Origin: Actinomycetota bacterium
GTDB lineage: Bacteria > Actinomycetota > Actinomycetes > Streptosporangiales > Streptosporangiaceae
Assembly (NCBI GenBank): GCA_027313705.1
Contig: DAHVDE010000041.1
Coordinates: forward strand, 62,001-126,000
Length of the DNA stretch: 64,000 nt
Direction: 5' to 3'
Numbering within the stretch: the stretch's first letter is position 1; each line of letters begins with the position of its first letter. The notes beneath the pieces are model-generated. The model was not told where the DNA came from. It saw nothing but the letters and a program-made list of their open reading frames with translations, and did not search any database. Positions 7,591-17,612 of this stretch are shown here, piece after piece. The position numbers were made by a program, and so were the translations under genes.

Positions 7591-9489
7591 TTAGGTCTCG
7601 CCGCCGCGTTCAAGCAGTAGTTTCCGCCGCTGCTCGAGCGCGACCAGGTCGCCGAAGAGGTGGTTGTAGTCGTGCTCCTCGGTCACCGGGTTCATCCGCT
7701 GGAGCCTGGTCTTGACGACGGCTATCCGGCGGGACACGGCTATGGCTTCGAGCTTGCCGAGCAGTTCGCCGGCGAACCTGGCGTCCGGTTCGGCGGCCTC
7801 TCCTGGCGCCTCGACCGGCTCGACGGCCAGCCTGGTCAGGAACATCCTGGCCGTGTCGTGCGGCGCGGCGGCAAGCAGCGCCTCGACCCACTCACGTGGC
7901 TGGCCGGCGGCGGCGACGCCACCGCACTCAGCGACCAGTTCGCGCACCGCGCGGTGCGGCGCCGCCATGAAGGCATCGGCGCCGAGCCCGTCGAAGACCG
8001 GGCCGAGCAGCGCGGGTCTTTGCAGCGCCAGCTTGAGCACTTGCCGCTCCAGGCTGGTGACCGGGTCGGCCGGGTCGTAGGCCGTTGCCTGCGCTGGGCG
8101 CTGCGCAGGCAACGGGCGGGAGCCTGCCTGGCCTTTGCGAGCCTGCGCCGCCCCGCCCGGAATGTGCGCGCCGATCCGGTTCAGCACCAGGTCCTCGTCC
8201 ATCAGGCCGAGCCAGCGGTCCACCTTGACCGCGTAGACCTTCCGCAAGGCGACGTCCTTGATACCCGCCACGATCTTCGCGGCCGCGTCGAGCGCGGCGA
8301 TCCTGCCCTCGGCGGAGTCGACGTCGTAGTCGCTGATCGCGCTGCGGACCGCGAACTCATACAGCGGGACCCGGCTCGCTACCATCTCGCGTACCGCCGC
8401 GTCGCCTTCCTTCACCCGCAGGTCACACGGGTCCATGCCGTCTGGCTGCACGGCGATGAATGTCTGCGTCTTGAACCGCTCCTCCATTCCGAAGGCACGC
8501 AAAGCCGCCCGGCGTCCCGCCGCGTCGCCGTCGAAGGTGAAAATCACTTCTCCCCAGAGCTGGCGGTCGTCCATGATCAGGCGCCGCAAGATCTGGATGT
8601 GCCCCTCGCCGAAGGAAGTTCCGCTGGTAGCCACGGCCGTGGTGAGACCGGCCAGGTGGCACGCCATCACGTCGGTGTATCCCTCGACGACGACCACCTG
8701 CCTGCGCTGGGCGATGTCGCGCTTGGCAAGGTCGGCGCCGTAAAGCACCGAACTCTTCTTGAAGATCGGGGTTTCCGGTGTGTTCAGGTACTTCGGCCCG
8801 TTGTCCTCTGCGGCGAGCTTGCGTGCGCCGAACGCGATCACATCGCCGGAAAGATCCCTGATCGGCCAGATCAGCCGTCCCCTGAACTTGTCGACGATGC
8901 CGTGCCTGCCTGGCCCGGCGAGCCCGCCTGAGAGCAGATCTTCCTCGGTGAACCCGCGCCCGCGCAGGTGCCTGGTGGTCACTTCCCAGTCGTCAGGCGC
9001 GTAGCCGACGCCAAAGCGCTGGGCGTCGGCCAGGGCGAAGCCGCGGGCGCTGAGGAAGTCACGACCGGACCGACCGGCTGGGGTGAGCAGCTGCTCGGCG
9101 TAGAACTGGGCCGCCACCCGGTGCGCCTCGATCAGCCTGCGGCGCCTGGACTGCTCCTGGCCAGGGACATGACCGCCCTGTTCGTACCGCAGTTCGAGGC
9201 CGGCCCGCGCGGCGAGCCGCTCGACCGCCTCGGTGAAGTCCAGGCTGTCGATCTTGCGCACGAACGAGATGACGTCGCCGCCCTCGGTGCACGAGAAGCA
9301 GTACCAAAGGCCCCGCGCCGGGGTGACGTTGAAGGACGGGGTCTTTTCCTCGTGGAACGGGCACAGTCCCTTGAGCGAGCCGCCGCCGGCGTTGCGCAGC
9401 TGCAAGTACTCGCCGACAACCTCCGCTATCGGCGAGCGGTTGCGCACGAGCTGCAGGTCCTCGTCGCGGATCCGGCCTGGCACACGCAC
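7591..9489 (-). CDS. dnaG: DNA primase
   Basis: A 632-residue primase that makes RNA primers at the replication fork. Near residue 40 there is a CHC2-type zinc-binding domain (LCPFHEEKTPSFNV ... WYCFSCTEGGD). The catalytic core follows with the TOPRIM motif VVVEGYTDVMACH and the FTFDGDAAGRRAALRA acidic motif. The Ala-rich C-terminal third would bind DnaB. Length is normal. It lies about 100 bp upstream of rpoD on the same strand. Confidence 0.95.
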   Translation of the reverse strand: MRVPGRIRDEDLQLVRNRSPIAEVVGEYLQLRNAGGGSLKGLCPFHEEKTPSFNVTPARGLWYCFSCTEGGDVISFVRKIDSLDFTEAVERLAARAGLELRYEQGGHVPGQEQSRRRRLIEAHRVAAQFYAEQLLTPAGRSGRDFLSARGFALADAQRFGVGYAPDDWEVTTRHLRGRGFTEEDLLSGGLAGPGRHGIVDKFRGRLIWPIRDLSGDVIAFGARKLAAEDNGPKYLNTPETPIFKKSSVLYGADLAKRDIAQRRQVVVVEGYTDVMACHLAGLTTAVATSGTSFGEGHIQILRRLIMDDRQLWGEVIFTFDGDAAGRRAALRAFGMEERFKTQTFIAVQPDGMDPCDLRVKEGDAAVREMVASRVPLYEFAVRSAISDYDVDSAEGRIAALDAAAKIVAGIKDVALRKVYAVKVDRWLGLMDEDLVLNRIGAHIPGGAAQARKGQAGSRPLPAQRPAQATAYDPADPVTSLERQVLKLALQRPALLGPVFDGLGADAFMAAPHRAVRELVAECGGVAAAGQPREWVEALLAAAPHDTARMFLTRLAVEPVEAPGEAAEPDARFAGELLGKLEAIAVSRRIAVVKTRLQRMNPVTEEHDYNHLFGDLVALEQRRKLLLERGGET

Positions 9490-9572
9490 CTCCCGCTCCA
9501 GCTAGCCTGAACAGCCCAGGTCTGCGGCGAGTCTAGTCCGAGGCAAGGCCGGCCACCGCTGGTAATCTCGCG

Positions 9573-10292
9573 GTGGTGTCCGGCTTTCTTGTGCTCTGGG
9601 ACGTCGACTTCACCCTTGTGAATACTCGCGGCGTCGGCCTTCATCTCTACCAGCTCGCGTTCCTTGACGTGTACGGCAGGAAACTGCCGCCGCAGAGCCA
9701 GCAGGCGGACATGGCTGGCCGTACCGATCGCGCGATCGCGCTCGACGTGCTTGCCCTGGCCGGAATCGACGACCCGCCGGGGCACGTCGTCAGGTTCGAG
9801 GCGGCGCTCGCCCGCCTGGCACCGTCCGTCGCCGAGATGGTTCACGCCAAAGGCCGTGTTATGCCAGGGGCCACCGCGGCGCTCGGAGCGCTCACGGGCT
9901 GGTCGGTCAGGCAGTCGGTCCTCACCGGCAACGTCAGGGCGATGGCCGCAGTGAAGCTGGCGCCGTTCGGGCTGCTCGAGTACCTGGACCTGGATGTGGG
10001 CGCCTACGGCGACGAGAGCGCGGTACGCGCGCATCTGGTGCACCTTGCCAGGGACCGGGCAGCGGGCGCGTACCTGCAGACCTTTCACGGCGAGGCGACC
10101 GTACTGGTCGGCGACACCCCGCTCGATATCGAGGCCGCCCGTGCTGCAGGCGCCCGCGGCGTGGGCGTAGCCACCGGCCGTTTCACGGTCGGTCAGCTAG
10201 CCGCCGCGGGCGCCCATGCCGTGCTTCCCGACCTGACAGACACCACCAGGGTCGTGCAGGCCGTCCTAGGTCACCAGCCGCGGCCCGCGTAG
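9573..10292 (+). CDS. HAD-superfamily phosphatase-like hydrolase
   Basis: A 239-residue haloacid-dehalogenase-type hydrolase. Motif I is [10 protein letters not shown] (D-x-D-x-T) at residues ~9-18, an alpha-helical cap follows, motif II is SVLTGNV, and the C-terminal motif is [20 protein letters not shown]. Substrate unknown. Two GTG codons in a row (9573, 9576) could start it and no ribosome site is visible. Its 3' end overlaps the convergent pdxS by 22 bp. Confidence 0.8.
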   Translation: MVSGFLVLWDVDFTLVNTRGVGLHLYQLAFLDVYGRKLPPQSQQADMAGRTDRAIALDVLALAGIDDPPGHVVRFEAALARLAPSVAEMVHAKGRVMPGATAALGALTGWSVRQSVLTGNVRAMAAVKLAPFGLLEYLDLDVGAYGDESAVRAHLVHLARDRAAGAYLQTFHGEATVLVGDTPLDIEAARAAGARGVGVATGRFTVGQLAAAGAHAVLPDLTDTTRVVQAVLGHQPRPA

Positions 10293-11221
10293 CGCTCGGC
10301 AGGCGCCAGCGTGTCCAGGTTGATGCCGACCATAGGCTCGCCAAGACCGCGCGAGACCTTGGCGATCAGGTCGGCGTCGTCGTAGAACGTGGTCGCCTTG
10401 ACGATCGCGGCGGCCCTGGCCGCCGGGTCGCCCGACTTGAAGATGCCAGAACCGACGAATACACCGTCCGCGCCGAGTTGCATCATCATCGCCGCGTCTG
10501 CCGGGCTGGCGATGCCACCTGCGGTGAAGAGGACGACCGGCAGCTTTCCCGCCGCCGCGACCTCCGCTACCAGGTCGTAAGGTGCCCCGAGCCCTTTGGC
10601 GGCCGAATAAAGCTCTTCTGCGGGCAAGGTGGCAAGGCGGCCGATCTCGGCGCGGATGTTCCGCATGTGCCTGGTTGCCTCGACCACGTTGCCAGTGCCC
10701 GCCTCGCCCTTGGACCTGACCATCGCGGCGCCCTCGGTGATCCGCCGCAGCGCTTCGCCCAGGTTCGTGGCACCGCACACGAACGGGACCGTGAAGGCCC
10801 ACTTGTCGACGTGATGAGCCTCGTCCGCCGGGGTGAGCACCTCTGATTCGTCGATGTAGTCGACGCCAATCGCCTGAAGCACCTGAGCTTCGACGAAATG
10901 CCCGATCCGGCACTTGGCCATCACCGGGATCGATACCGCCGCGATGATGCTGTCGATCATGTCGGGGTCGCTCATCCTGGCCACGCCGCCCTGCGCCCTG
11001 ATGTCGGCGGGCACCCGTTCGAGCGCCATCACCGCGACCGCGCCAGCGTCCTGCGCGATCTTGGCCTGCTCAGCGGTGACGACGTCCATGATCACGCCGC
11101 CCTTGAGCATGTCGGCCATGCCGCGCTTGACCCGCTGGGTACCGGTCGCTGGCACCGCTGCCGCGCTGCTTGCGAGGCCGTCGGGATTGCTTGTACTACC
11201 GGAGACGCCATGGACTGACAC
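10271..11221 (-). CDS. pdxS: Pyridoxal 5'-phosphate synthase, synthase subunit PdxS
   Basis: A 316-residue (beta/alpha)8 enzyme that makes PLP from ribose 5-phosphate, glyceraldehyde 3-phosphate and ammonia supplied by PdxT. Typical blocks: [57 protein letters not shown] (second lysine) and [19 protein letters not shown]. The GTG start at 11221 follows AAGGAAAG. No pdxT is in view; in the mycobacterial order it would lie nearby but is absent from this stretch. Confidence 0.95.
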   Translation of the reverse strand: MSVHGVSGSTSNPDGLASSAAAVPATGTQRVKRGMADMLKGGVIMDVVTAEQAKIAQDAGAVAVMALERVPADIRAQGGVARMSDPDMIDSIIAAVSIPVMAKCRIGHFVEAQVLQAIGVDYIDESEVLTPADEAHHVDKWAFTVPFVCGATNLGEALRRITEGAAMVRSKGEAGTGNVVEATRHMRNIRAEIGRLATLPAEELYSAAKGLGAPYDLVAEVAAAGKLPVVLFTAGGIASPADAAMMMQLGADGVFVGSGIFKSGDPAARAAAIVKATTFYDDADLIAKVSRGLGEPMVGINLDTLAPAERYAGRGW

Positions 11222-11281
11222 GGGACTTTCCTTACCTAGTGAGGTGCTGTCTCTCTCTATGTTAGGTTCTTGAAGCGCCGT

Positions 11282-11854
11282 TCAGCTCGCCAGGTGCGGC
11301 ATATCGGTTCCCTGCTCGTCCATCTCGCTTGGCGTCAGCGTGTCGTCGATCTCGAAGAACTCGGGCATCGGGGCCGTTCCGGCCAGCCTGAGCACCCGCG
11401 CGAGCCAGCGCCGCCTGGCCGCGATCGTCCGCGCTACCGCCGTGTTGTAGAACTTCCTGGCCAAGAAGACCTGGTGGGCGGTCGACTCGAGTTCCCCGAA
11501 CAGTTCTTCCGCGCCGTCCAGATGCCTGGCCTCGGGAAACGAGCGGAAGTCTGGCTGGTTGAGTACCCGGCGCAAGGTGCGGGTCAGCTCGCTTTCCGCC
11601 AGTTCCCGCCCGGTTTGCGTTGACCTCGCGCAGTGCGCGTGGTCGGCGAGCACCAGGCTGGAAGCCGGATCGAGCAAGCCGGAGGACGCCAGCTCCAGCG
11701 CGACGGAACTGCGCCGCACCAGGGCCGCGTCGAGCGAGGCGCGCGCCGTCTCCAGCCTGGTGTGCAGCCGGTCAAGCCTGCCCGCCCGCCAGGACACGTA
11801 AACGCCAGTCATCGCGACCACGACCAGGACAATTACGCTGACCAGCGCCGTCAT
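11282..11854 (-). CDS. Membrane-anchored protein of the PIM operon (LemA-like)
   Basis: A 190-residue protein with one N-terminal membrane segment (MTALVSVIVLVVVAMTGVYV), then a helical domain (LDRLHTRLETARASLDAALVRR...) and an acidic C-terminus. The helical layout resembles LemA-like proteins, but the match is weak. I chose ATG 11854 because it overlaps the pimA stop (TGATG), implying translational coupling. This position in mycobacteria holds an unrelated Nudix-type protein, so a role in PI-mannoside metabolism is only suggested by context. Confidence 0.6.
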   Translation of the reverse strand: MTALVSVIVLVVVAMTGVYVSWRAGRLDRLHTRLETARASLDAALVRRSSVALELASSGLLDPASSLVLADHAHCARSTQTGRELAESELTRTLRRVLNQPDFRSFPEARHLDGAEELFGELESTAHQVFLARKFYNTAVARTIAARRRWLARVLRLAGTAPMPEFFEIDDTLTPSEMDEQGTDMPHLAS

Positions 11855-12975
11855 CACGCATTCACCTGGCCCGCACATGGAAGCACGGCCGCGTAGACCT
11901 TCAGCACGTCGCGCGCGATCTTCGGCCAGTCGTAATCACGTACCGCGGCCGAGGCGGCCGACGACAGGAAGGCCCGCTTCTGCGGGTCGTCGAACAGGCG
12001 GCCGATCGCGGCGGCCAGGTCGTCAGGGTTTCCGTTGTCGAACAACTCGCCGGCCTTGCCGCCGCGCAAGACCCGGCGGAACGCGTCCAGGTCACTCGCC
12101 ACGATCGGCGCTCCGGCCGCCATCGCCTCGGCGAGCACGATCCCGAAGCTCTCGCCGCCCGTGTTCGGCGCGCAGAAAACGTCAACCGAGTGGTAGACCT
12201 GCACCTTGACCGACTCGGTGACCTGGCCGAGCAGCACCACCCGGTCGCGCAGCGCGGGCGTCACCCGGCTCGCGACGTCGACGACATCGCCAGGGCCCGC
12301 GATGAGCAGGCGCGAGCCAGGCCGGTTCGCCCCTACCGTCTCGAAGGCCCGCAGCAGGACGGAAAGTCCCTTGCGCGGCTCGTCCATCCGGCCGAGGAAC
12401 CCGATCGCGCCACCCTCGCCCGGCCAGCCGGGCAGCGGCTCGGCCTTCTCGTAGCGGCTGATGGCAACGCCGTTGGGGATCAGGACGGCGTCACCGCCGA
12501 GATGGCGCACCAGGGTGCTGCGTGCCGCCTCTGACACCGCGATCCAGCCGTTGATCTTCTCAAGGGCCGACCGCAGCATGGGCTCGGCGGCGTGCAGCAC
12601 ACGGGAGCGCAGCGTCGCGCCGTGCACGGTCGCCACGATCGGGATGTCGGCGACCCAGCAGGCGAGCAGCGAAAGGCTCGGCGCGGTGGGCTCGTGCACG
12701 TGGAGCAGGTCGAAGTTGCCTTCCTTGACCCAGCGCCTTACCCGGCTGGCCGACAGCGGCCCGAAGGCGAGCCTGGCCACCGAGCCGTTGTAAGGGACGG
12801 CGATCGCGTGCCCGGCCGACACCACGTATCCGGGCAAGGCGTGGTCCTCGTCGGCAGGCGAGATCACGGAGACCTCGTGGCCAAGGTCGATCAGGGCCTC
12901 GGCGAGGTCCCTGATGTGCTCCTGCACGCCGCCAGGAACGTCCCAGGAGTACGGGCAGACCAGGCCGACTCTCAC
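11854..12975 (-). CDS. pimA: Phosphatidyl-myo-inositol mannosyltransferase
   Basis: A 373-residue GT-B glycosyltransferase of family GT4. Landmarks: the N-terminal GGVQEHIRDLAEAL loop that binds phosphatidylinositol, HVHEPTAPSLSLLACW, VATVHGATLRS, and the C-terminal GDP-mannose site GGESFGIVLAEAMAAGAPIVA. It transfers the first mannose to phosphatidylinositol at the inner leaflet. It overlaps the acyltransferase upstream by 4 nt and the membrane protein downstream. The same gene order occurs in mycobacteria, which supports the assignment. Confidence 0.9.
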   Translation of the reverse strand: MRVGLVCPYSWDVPGGVQEHIRDLAEALIDLGHEVSVISPADEDHALPGYVVSAGHAIAVPYNGSVARLAFGPLSASRVRRWVKEGNFDLLHVHEPTAPSLSLLACWVADIPIVATVHGATLRSRVLHAAEPMLRSALEKINGWIAVSEAARSTLVRHLGGDAVLIPNGVAISRYEKAEPLPGWPGEGGAIGFLGRMDEPRKGLSVLLRAFETVGANRPGSRLLIAGPGDVVDVASRVTPALRDRVVLLGQVTESVKVQVYHSVDVFCAPNTGGESFGIVLAEAMAAGAPIVASDLDAFRRVLRGGKAGELFDNGNPDDLAAAIGRLFDDPQKRAFLSSAASAAVRDYDWPKIARDVLKVYAAVLPCAGQVNA

Positions 12976-13949
12976 GGGACGCCCGTGCCGTTCTTCTGCG
13001 CCGCCCGCTGCCTGGCCGCCACCCTGGCACGGGCTGTGGCGAGCCGCTGCGGGTCAAGGTCGCTGACGAACACTCGCTGCAGCATGTGCCAGTCGGCCGG
13101 ATGCTCCCTGATGCCCTCCTCGAACCGGCGTGCGACCTCCTGCGTCATCGCGGCAGCCTTCTGCCACCGGTCGCCGCCGTCGGGCACCGCAATTTCCGGA
13201 TAGATATGGACGCCCCAGCCATCACCGTCGAACCAGATCGTCGCGGGCATCAAGGCGGCACCTGTCTGGATGGCCAGCGCCGCCGAACCGCCCATCATCA
13301 GTGCTCTTTCCCCGAAGAAGTCGACTTCAACGCCGCCGCCAGCGACGTCGCGATCAGAAGGCAGCGCGACGAGCTTGCCGTCCCGCAGCCGCCTTGCCAG
13401 CATCCCGAACGGGCTCGCGCCGCCAGAGGCAGGCAGCACTTCCATGCCAAGGCCCTCGCGGAAGGCGAAGAACCGCCGGTAGACCGACTCAGGCTCGAGT
13501 CTTTCCATGACCGTCGTGAAGGACTTGGCGCCGCGATTGATCACCCACACGGCGGCCTGATCCCAGTTTCCCATGTGCGGCAGCGGCACCACCACACCGC
13601 GACCCGCGGCCACGTGCCCGAGCATCTCCTCCACGTGGCCGGTCTCGCGCATGCCAGCGCAGATCCGGTCGACGGACATCACGGGAAGCCTGAATACCTC
13701 GAGCCAGTAACGCGCATAGGAGCGCATGGCCTGCCTGGACAGGGCACGCAACTCCTTGCCCGTGGCGTCTGGGCCGATGACACGGCGCAGGTTGCCCTCG
13801 AGCACTCGCACGCTTGCGCCTTGCCTGCGCCAGGCGATGTCGGCGAAGAAGCGGAACACCTCTGCCGCTACCGGTTCCGGCACCCGGCAAAGCGCCGACC
13901 AGCCAAGCGCGTACGCGACGCCGGTGAGCCTGGCTTTCATACCCGGCAC
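12972..13949 (-). CDS. patA: PI-mannoside acyltransferase (HtrB/LpxL superfamily)
   Basis: A 325-residue membrane-associated acyltransferase. The H(x4)D motif is PLPHMGNWDQAAVWV, followed by glycine- and arginine-rich VALPSDRDVAGGGVEVDFFG. It acylates phosphatidylinositol mannosides, as PatA does in mycobacteria. The GTG at 13949 is preceded by GGAGGT, 4 nt away. It overlaps pimA by 4 nt and follows pgsA with a 15-bp gap, so the three form an operon. Confidence 0.87.
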   Translation of the reverse strand: MPGMKARLTGVAYALGWSALCRVPEPVAAEVFRFFADIAWRRQGASVRVLEGNLRRVIGPDATGKELRALSRQAMRSYARYWLEVFRLPVMSVDRICAGMRETGHVEEMLGHVAAGRGVVVPLPHMGNWDQAAVWVINRGAKSFTTVMERLEPESVYRRFFAFREGLGMEVLPASGGASPFGMLARRLRDGKLVALPSDRDVAGGGVEVDFFGERALMMGGSAALAIQTGAALMPATIWFDGDGWGVHIYPEIAVPDGGDRWQKAAAMTQEVARRFEEGIREHPADWHMLQRVFVSDLDPQRLATARARVAARQRAAQKNGTGVP

Positions 13950-13964
13950 GGGTACCTCCGAAGC

Positions 13965-14573
13965 TTAAGTTCCAGCCGGCTGGGTGGCCTTGCGCACCGC
14001 ATATACCCGCTGGCCGAACGTAATCGCACTGAGCACGGCGAGCACCCACAGCCCGATCGCGAGGACATACGGTACGCCAAGTCCGGCGAGTCCGATGGCA
14101 ACGAGGCCGATTAGCAGCCGTTCTGTCCGTTCCGCGATGCCGACGTCGCACTTGACGTCCAGTCCTTCGGCCCGCGCCTTGGCGTAGGACACCAGGAGCC
14201 CGGCCACCAGGCAGAACAGTGCCACGAGGGCGAGCAGCTTGTCGTGCCCGCCGGTCGCCAGCCAGATCGCTATGCCGCCGAACACGCAGGCGTCACCGAT
14301 TCTGTCGAACGTCGAGTCGAGGAAGGCTCCGAATTTGCCTGATGTGCCCTTGATCCTGGCCAGTGCGCCGTCCAGCATGTCGGTGAGCACGAACCCGGTG
14401 CACACCATGCAGCCGGCGAAAAGATGCCCGGTCGGGAACAGAGCAAGCGCGCCTGCGGCCATGCCGACGGCCCCGAGCACCGTCAGCATGTTCGGGGTAA
14501 TCGGTGTTCTCGCGAGCGCCTTGCCGACCGGCGTCAGCAGGCGGCCAAGGCCAGGCCTTAGTGCTTTCAGCAT
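13965..14573 (-). CDS. pgsA: Phosphatidylinositol (phosphate) synthase, CDP-alcohol phosphotransferase
   Basis: A 202-residue membrane enzyme with the CDP-alcohol phosphotransferase signature DMLDGALARIKGTSGKFGAF...D...D and about six membrane helices. It condenses CDP-diacylglycerol with inositol phosphate to form the phosphatidylinositol used by PimA. It is the first gene of the pgsA-patA-pimA group. A divergent intergenic region of 176 bp separates it from EF-G2. Confidence 0.9.
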   Translation of the reverse strand: MLKALRPGLGRLLTPVGKALARTPITPNMLTVLGAVGMAAGALALFPTGHLFAGCMVCTGFVLTDMLDGALARIKGTSGKFGAFLDSTFDRIGDACVFGGIAIWLATGGHDKLLALVALFCLVAGLLVSYAKARAEGLDVKCDVGIAERTERLLIGLVAIGLAGLGVPYVLAIGLWVLAVLSAITFGQRVYAVRKATQPAGT

Positions 14574-14749
14574 GTCCGTTTGATCTTACTGGCGGTCAAT
14601 CGATCCCTTTCACCACCGTGCCGCAAGAGCGCGGGCAGGTAATCAGGCGACTGATTCTCTCCTAGTTCTCCGCGGGGGCTTGTGGTGGCCCCGCCGTGGG
14701 TAAAGGCTGGCACAAGCATCAGCCAACGTGAACGCAAGGAGGCGGTGGT

Positions 14750-16897
14750 ATGGCGGACAAGGCAACAGCGGGAGCCGCTGGCAGGGCACCAGCGGCCGAC
14801 CAGCCGGAAAGCGTGCGAAATGTCGTGCTGGTCGGCCATTCCGGAGCTGGGAAGACAACTCTGGTCGAGGCGCTGCTCGCGGCAACCGGCACGATTGCGC
14901 GGCCGGGCCGGGTCGAAGAAGGCAGCACAGTAAGCGATTTCGACGAAGTCGAGATCAGGCAGCAGCGGTCGGTCAATCTCACCCTGGCGCCGTTCACCCA
15001 CGCCGGCATCAAGGTCAACCTGCTCGACACGCCAGGGTACGCCGACTTCACGGGCGACCTGCGGGCCGGGCTCAGGGCCGCGGACGCGGCCCTGTTCACT
15101 GTCTCCGCGGCCGAAGGCGTCGACGGCCTCACCTCGATGCTCTGGGACGAGTGCGCGGCCTCCGGCACGCCGCGGGCGGTCGTCATCACCAAGCTCGATC
15201 ACCAGCGCGGTAACTTCGACGAGGCGCTCGACGCCTGCCGCACCGCGTTCGGCACTTCTGTCGCACCACTCTACCTGCCGGCCGGCGACGGTCATGGCAC
15301 CGTAAATGGCCTGCTCGGCCTGCTTTCCGAACGGTACTTCGAGTACTCGGGCGGCCAGCGATCAGAACGCGAGGCCGACGCGGGTGATCTTGACCGGCTG
15401 GCCGAGGCCAGGGGCGAGCTGATCGAGTCGATCATCGAGGAGAGCGAAGACGAGAGCCTGATGGACAGGTACCTGTCCGGCGAGGTGATCGATCAGAAGG
15501 TACTGATCGATGACCTGGAAAAGGCCGTCGCCCGCGGCAGCTTCTACCCGGTGATCCCGGTGGCCGCCCAGCAGGGCGTCGGACTTCAGGAACTACTTGA
15601 GCTGATGACCCAGGGTTTCCCCGCCCCGGCCGAGCACCCGATCCCTGTCGTGACCACTCCTGATGGCAAGCTGGTCAGCGGGATCGCCGCGGATCAGAAC
15701 GGACCGCTGCTCGCCGAGGTCGTCAAGACCACCTCTGACCCCTACGTCGGCCGGATCAGCCTGGTACGGGTGTTCTCAGGCACGCTGCGGCCAGACGTGA
15801 CCGTGCACGTGTCCGGGCACGGCCGATCGGCTAGCGGGCACCCCGATCACGACCAGGACGAGCGAATCGGCGCGCTGACATCTCCGCTCGGCAAGACCCA
15901 GCGCACCATCTCGGCGTGCGTGGCAGGCGACATCTGCGCGGTGGCCAAGCTCCCCAGCGCGGAGACCGGCGACACCCTGTCCGAGAAGGAGCGGCCGCTG
16001 CTGATGGAGTCCTGGACGATGCCCGAGCCGCTGCTGCCGGTCGCGATCGTCGCGAAGTCGAAGGCGGACGAGGACAAGATGTCGCAGGCTCTCTCCAGGC
16101 TGGTCGCCGAGGACTCGACCCTGCGGCTGGAGAACAACGCCGAGACGCACCAACTCGTGCTCTGGTGCATGGGCGAGGCGCACTCTGACCTGCTGCTCGA
16201 CCGGCTGTCAAGCAGGTACGGGGTGGCTGTGGAGACGACGCCGCTGCGAGTGCCGCTGCGGGAGACCGTCGCAGGCAAGGCTCAGGGCCTCGGGCGCAAC
16301 GTGAAGCAGACCGGTGGCCACGGCGAGTACGCGATCTGCCACATCGAACTCGAGCCACTGCCCTCTGGCAGCGGCCTTGAGTTCGTCGACAAGATCGTCG
16401 GCGGCGTGGTTCCCCGCCAGTTCATCCCGTCCGTGGAGAAGGGCGTTCGCGCCCAGATGGATCAAGGAGTCATCGCCGGGTACCCGATGGTGGACATCAA
16501 GGTCACGCTCTTCGACGGGAAGCATCACCCGGTCGACTCCTCGGACATGGCTTTCCAGAAAGCCGGCCGCGCCGCCCTGCGCGACGCCGCTGAGAAGGCC
16601 ACGCCGCAGCTACTCGAGCCGGTCGACGAGGTCTCGGTGCTGATCGCTGACGACTACGTGGGCGCGGTGATGTCGGACCTGTCGTCGCGGCGTGGCCGCG
16701 TGCTCGGCACGGAACCCGTGCCTGGCGGGCGGACCTTGGTCAAGGCCGAGATCCCCGAGCTCGAGCTGGTCAGGTACGCGATCGACCTCAGGTCGATCTC
16801 GCAGGGCACCGGCTCGTTCTCGCGTTCCTACCTGCGCTACGAGCCGCTGCCCTCCCACCTGGCCGACAAGGTTGCCAGCGAGGCCAAGCACGACTAG
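14750..16897 (+). CDS. fusA2: Elongation factor G-like GTPase (EF-G2)
   Basis: A 715-residue translational GTPase. The G motifs are GHSGAGKTTL (P-loop, ~residues 29-38), DTPGYADF (G3) and ITKLDHQRG (G4, TKLD instead of NKxD). Domains II-V follow, including GHGEYAICHIELEPL in domain IV. Paralogues of this kind (EF-G2 in mycobacteria) accompany a canonical EF-G and may not catalyse ordinary translocation; their role is unsettled. ATG 14750 has AAGGAGG 8 nt upstream. It interrupts the otherwise mycobacterium-like order between pgsA and the HIT gene. Confidence 0.88.
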   Translation: MADKATAGAAGRAPAADQPESVRNVVLVGHSGAGKTTLVEALLAATGTIARPGRVEEGSTVSDFDEVEIRQQRSVNLTLAPFTHAGIKVNLLDTPGYADFTGDLRAGLRAADAALFTVSAAEGVDGLTSMLWDECAASGTPRAVVITKLDHQRGNFDEALDACRTAFGTSVAPLYLPAGDGHGTVNGLLGLLSERYFEYSGGQRSEREADAGDLDRLAEARGELIESIIEESEDESLMDRYLSGEVIDQKVLIDDLEKAVARGSFYPVIPVAAQQGVGLQELLELMTQGFPAPAEHPIPVVTTPDGKLVSGIAADQNGPLLAEVVKTTSDPYVGRISLVRVFSGTLRPDVTVHVSGHGRSASGHPDHDQDERIGALTSPLGKTQRTISACVAGDICAVAKLPSAETGDTLSEKERPLLMESWTMPEPLLPVAIVAKSKADEDKMSQALSRLVAEDSTLRLENNAETHQLVLWCMGEAHSDLLLDRLSSRYGVAVETTPLRVPLRETVAGKAQGLGRNVKQTGGHGEYAICHIELEPLPSGSGLEFVDKIVGGVVPRQFIPSVEKGVRAQMDQGVIAGYPMVDIKVTLFDGKHHPVDSSDMAFQKAGRAALRDAAEKATPQLLEPVDEVSVLIADDYVGAVMSDLSSRRGRVLGTEPVPGGRTLVKAEIPELELVRYAIDLRSISQGTGSFSRSYLRYEPLPSHLADKVASEAKHD

Positions 16898-16923
16898 CAG
16901 GTAGCCGCGCCGCCCCGGCGCCG

Positions 16924-16974
16924 AGGCAAACCCGTACCGGGTCGGGTCTGACTCACGACCCTGTGCGGGTTGCC
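16924..16974. terminator. Bidirectional hairpin between EF-G2 and the HIT gene
   Basis: An inverted repeat (AGGCAAACCCG ... CGGGTTGCCT) with an inner pair (GGGTCGGGTC/GACCC). It lies between two convergent stop codons. No T-run follows, as is common in high-GC actinobacteria. Confidence 0.6.
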
Positions 16975-16987
16975 TCACTGGCGGTGC

Positions 16988-17551
16988 TCAGGCCGGCCAG
17001 GACTTCGCGAGCATGTCGCGGGTGTCGGCGAGCAGCTGAGGCAAGACCTTGGTGTGACCGATGACCGGCATGAAGTTGGCGTCTCCGCCCCATCTCGGCA
17101 CGACATGCTGATGCAGGTGCGCGGCAATTCCGGCGCCGGCGACACCGCCCATGTTCATGCCGATGTTGAACCCCTGGGCACCGGACACCGCCCGGAGTAC
17201 TGCCATCGCCGTCTTGGTAAAGCCGGCGAGTTCTGCCGTCTCCGCCTCGTCGACGTCGGTGTAGTCGGCGACGTGCCGGTTCGGGCAGATCAGCAGGTGC
17301 CCGCTGTTGTACGGGTACAGGTTGAGCACGGCGTAGACGAGCTTGCCCCTGGCCACGATGAGGGCGTCGGCATCAGGGAGTGCCTGGATGTGGCAGAACG
17401 GGCAGGCGTCGTCGGCATCGCTGCCTGGTTGCTTGTTCTCGCCCTTGATGTACGCGAGCCGATGCGGCATCCAAAGTCGCTGAAACCGGTCAGGCGCGCC
17501 CGCGCCCGACTGGCGCACGAACTCTGGCTGATTAGTTCCGCTCTGCACCAT
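16988..17551 (-). CDS. HIT-domain AP4A phosphorylase/hydrolase-like protein
   Basis: A 187-residue histidine-triad protein. The triad motif is HLHQHVVPRW (~residues 143-152). An N-terminal CPFCHI motif and YPYNSGHLLICPNRHV are typical of the family. The mycobacterial orthologue in the same position (between thrS and pgsA) is an AP4A phosphorylase, so a dinucleoside polyphosphate substrate is likely here too. Downstream of thrS with a 61-bp gap. Confidence 0.85.
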   Translation of the reverse strand: MVQSGTNQPEFVRQSGAGAPDRFQRLWMPHRLAYIKGENKQPGSDADDACPFCHIQALPDADALIVARGKLVYAVLNLYPYNSGHLLICPNRHVADYTDVDEAETAELAGFTKTAMAVLRAVSGAQGFNIGMNMGGVAGAGIAAHLHQHVVPRWGGDANFMPVIGHTKVLPQLLADTRDMLAKSWPA

Positions 17552-17612
17552 GGATGCAGCATAGGTTGGCTGGCCGGGTGACGGTCAGCCACCCGGCCAG
17601 CCAACCTCGAGA

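Noticed and set aside
7660-8931. Plus-strand 423-residue frame opposite dnaG
   Set aside because: Shadow of the primase gene; no recognisable motif.
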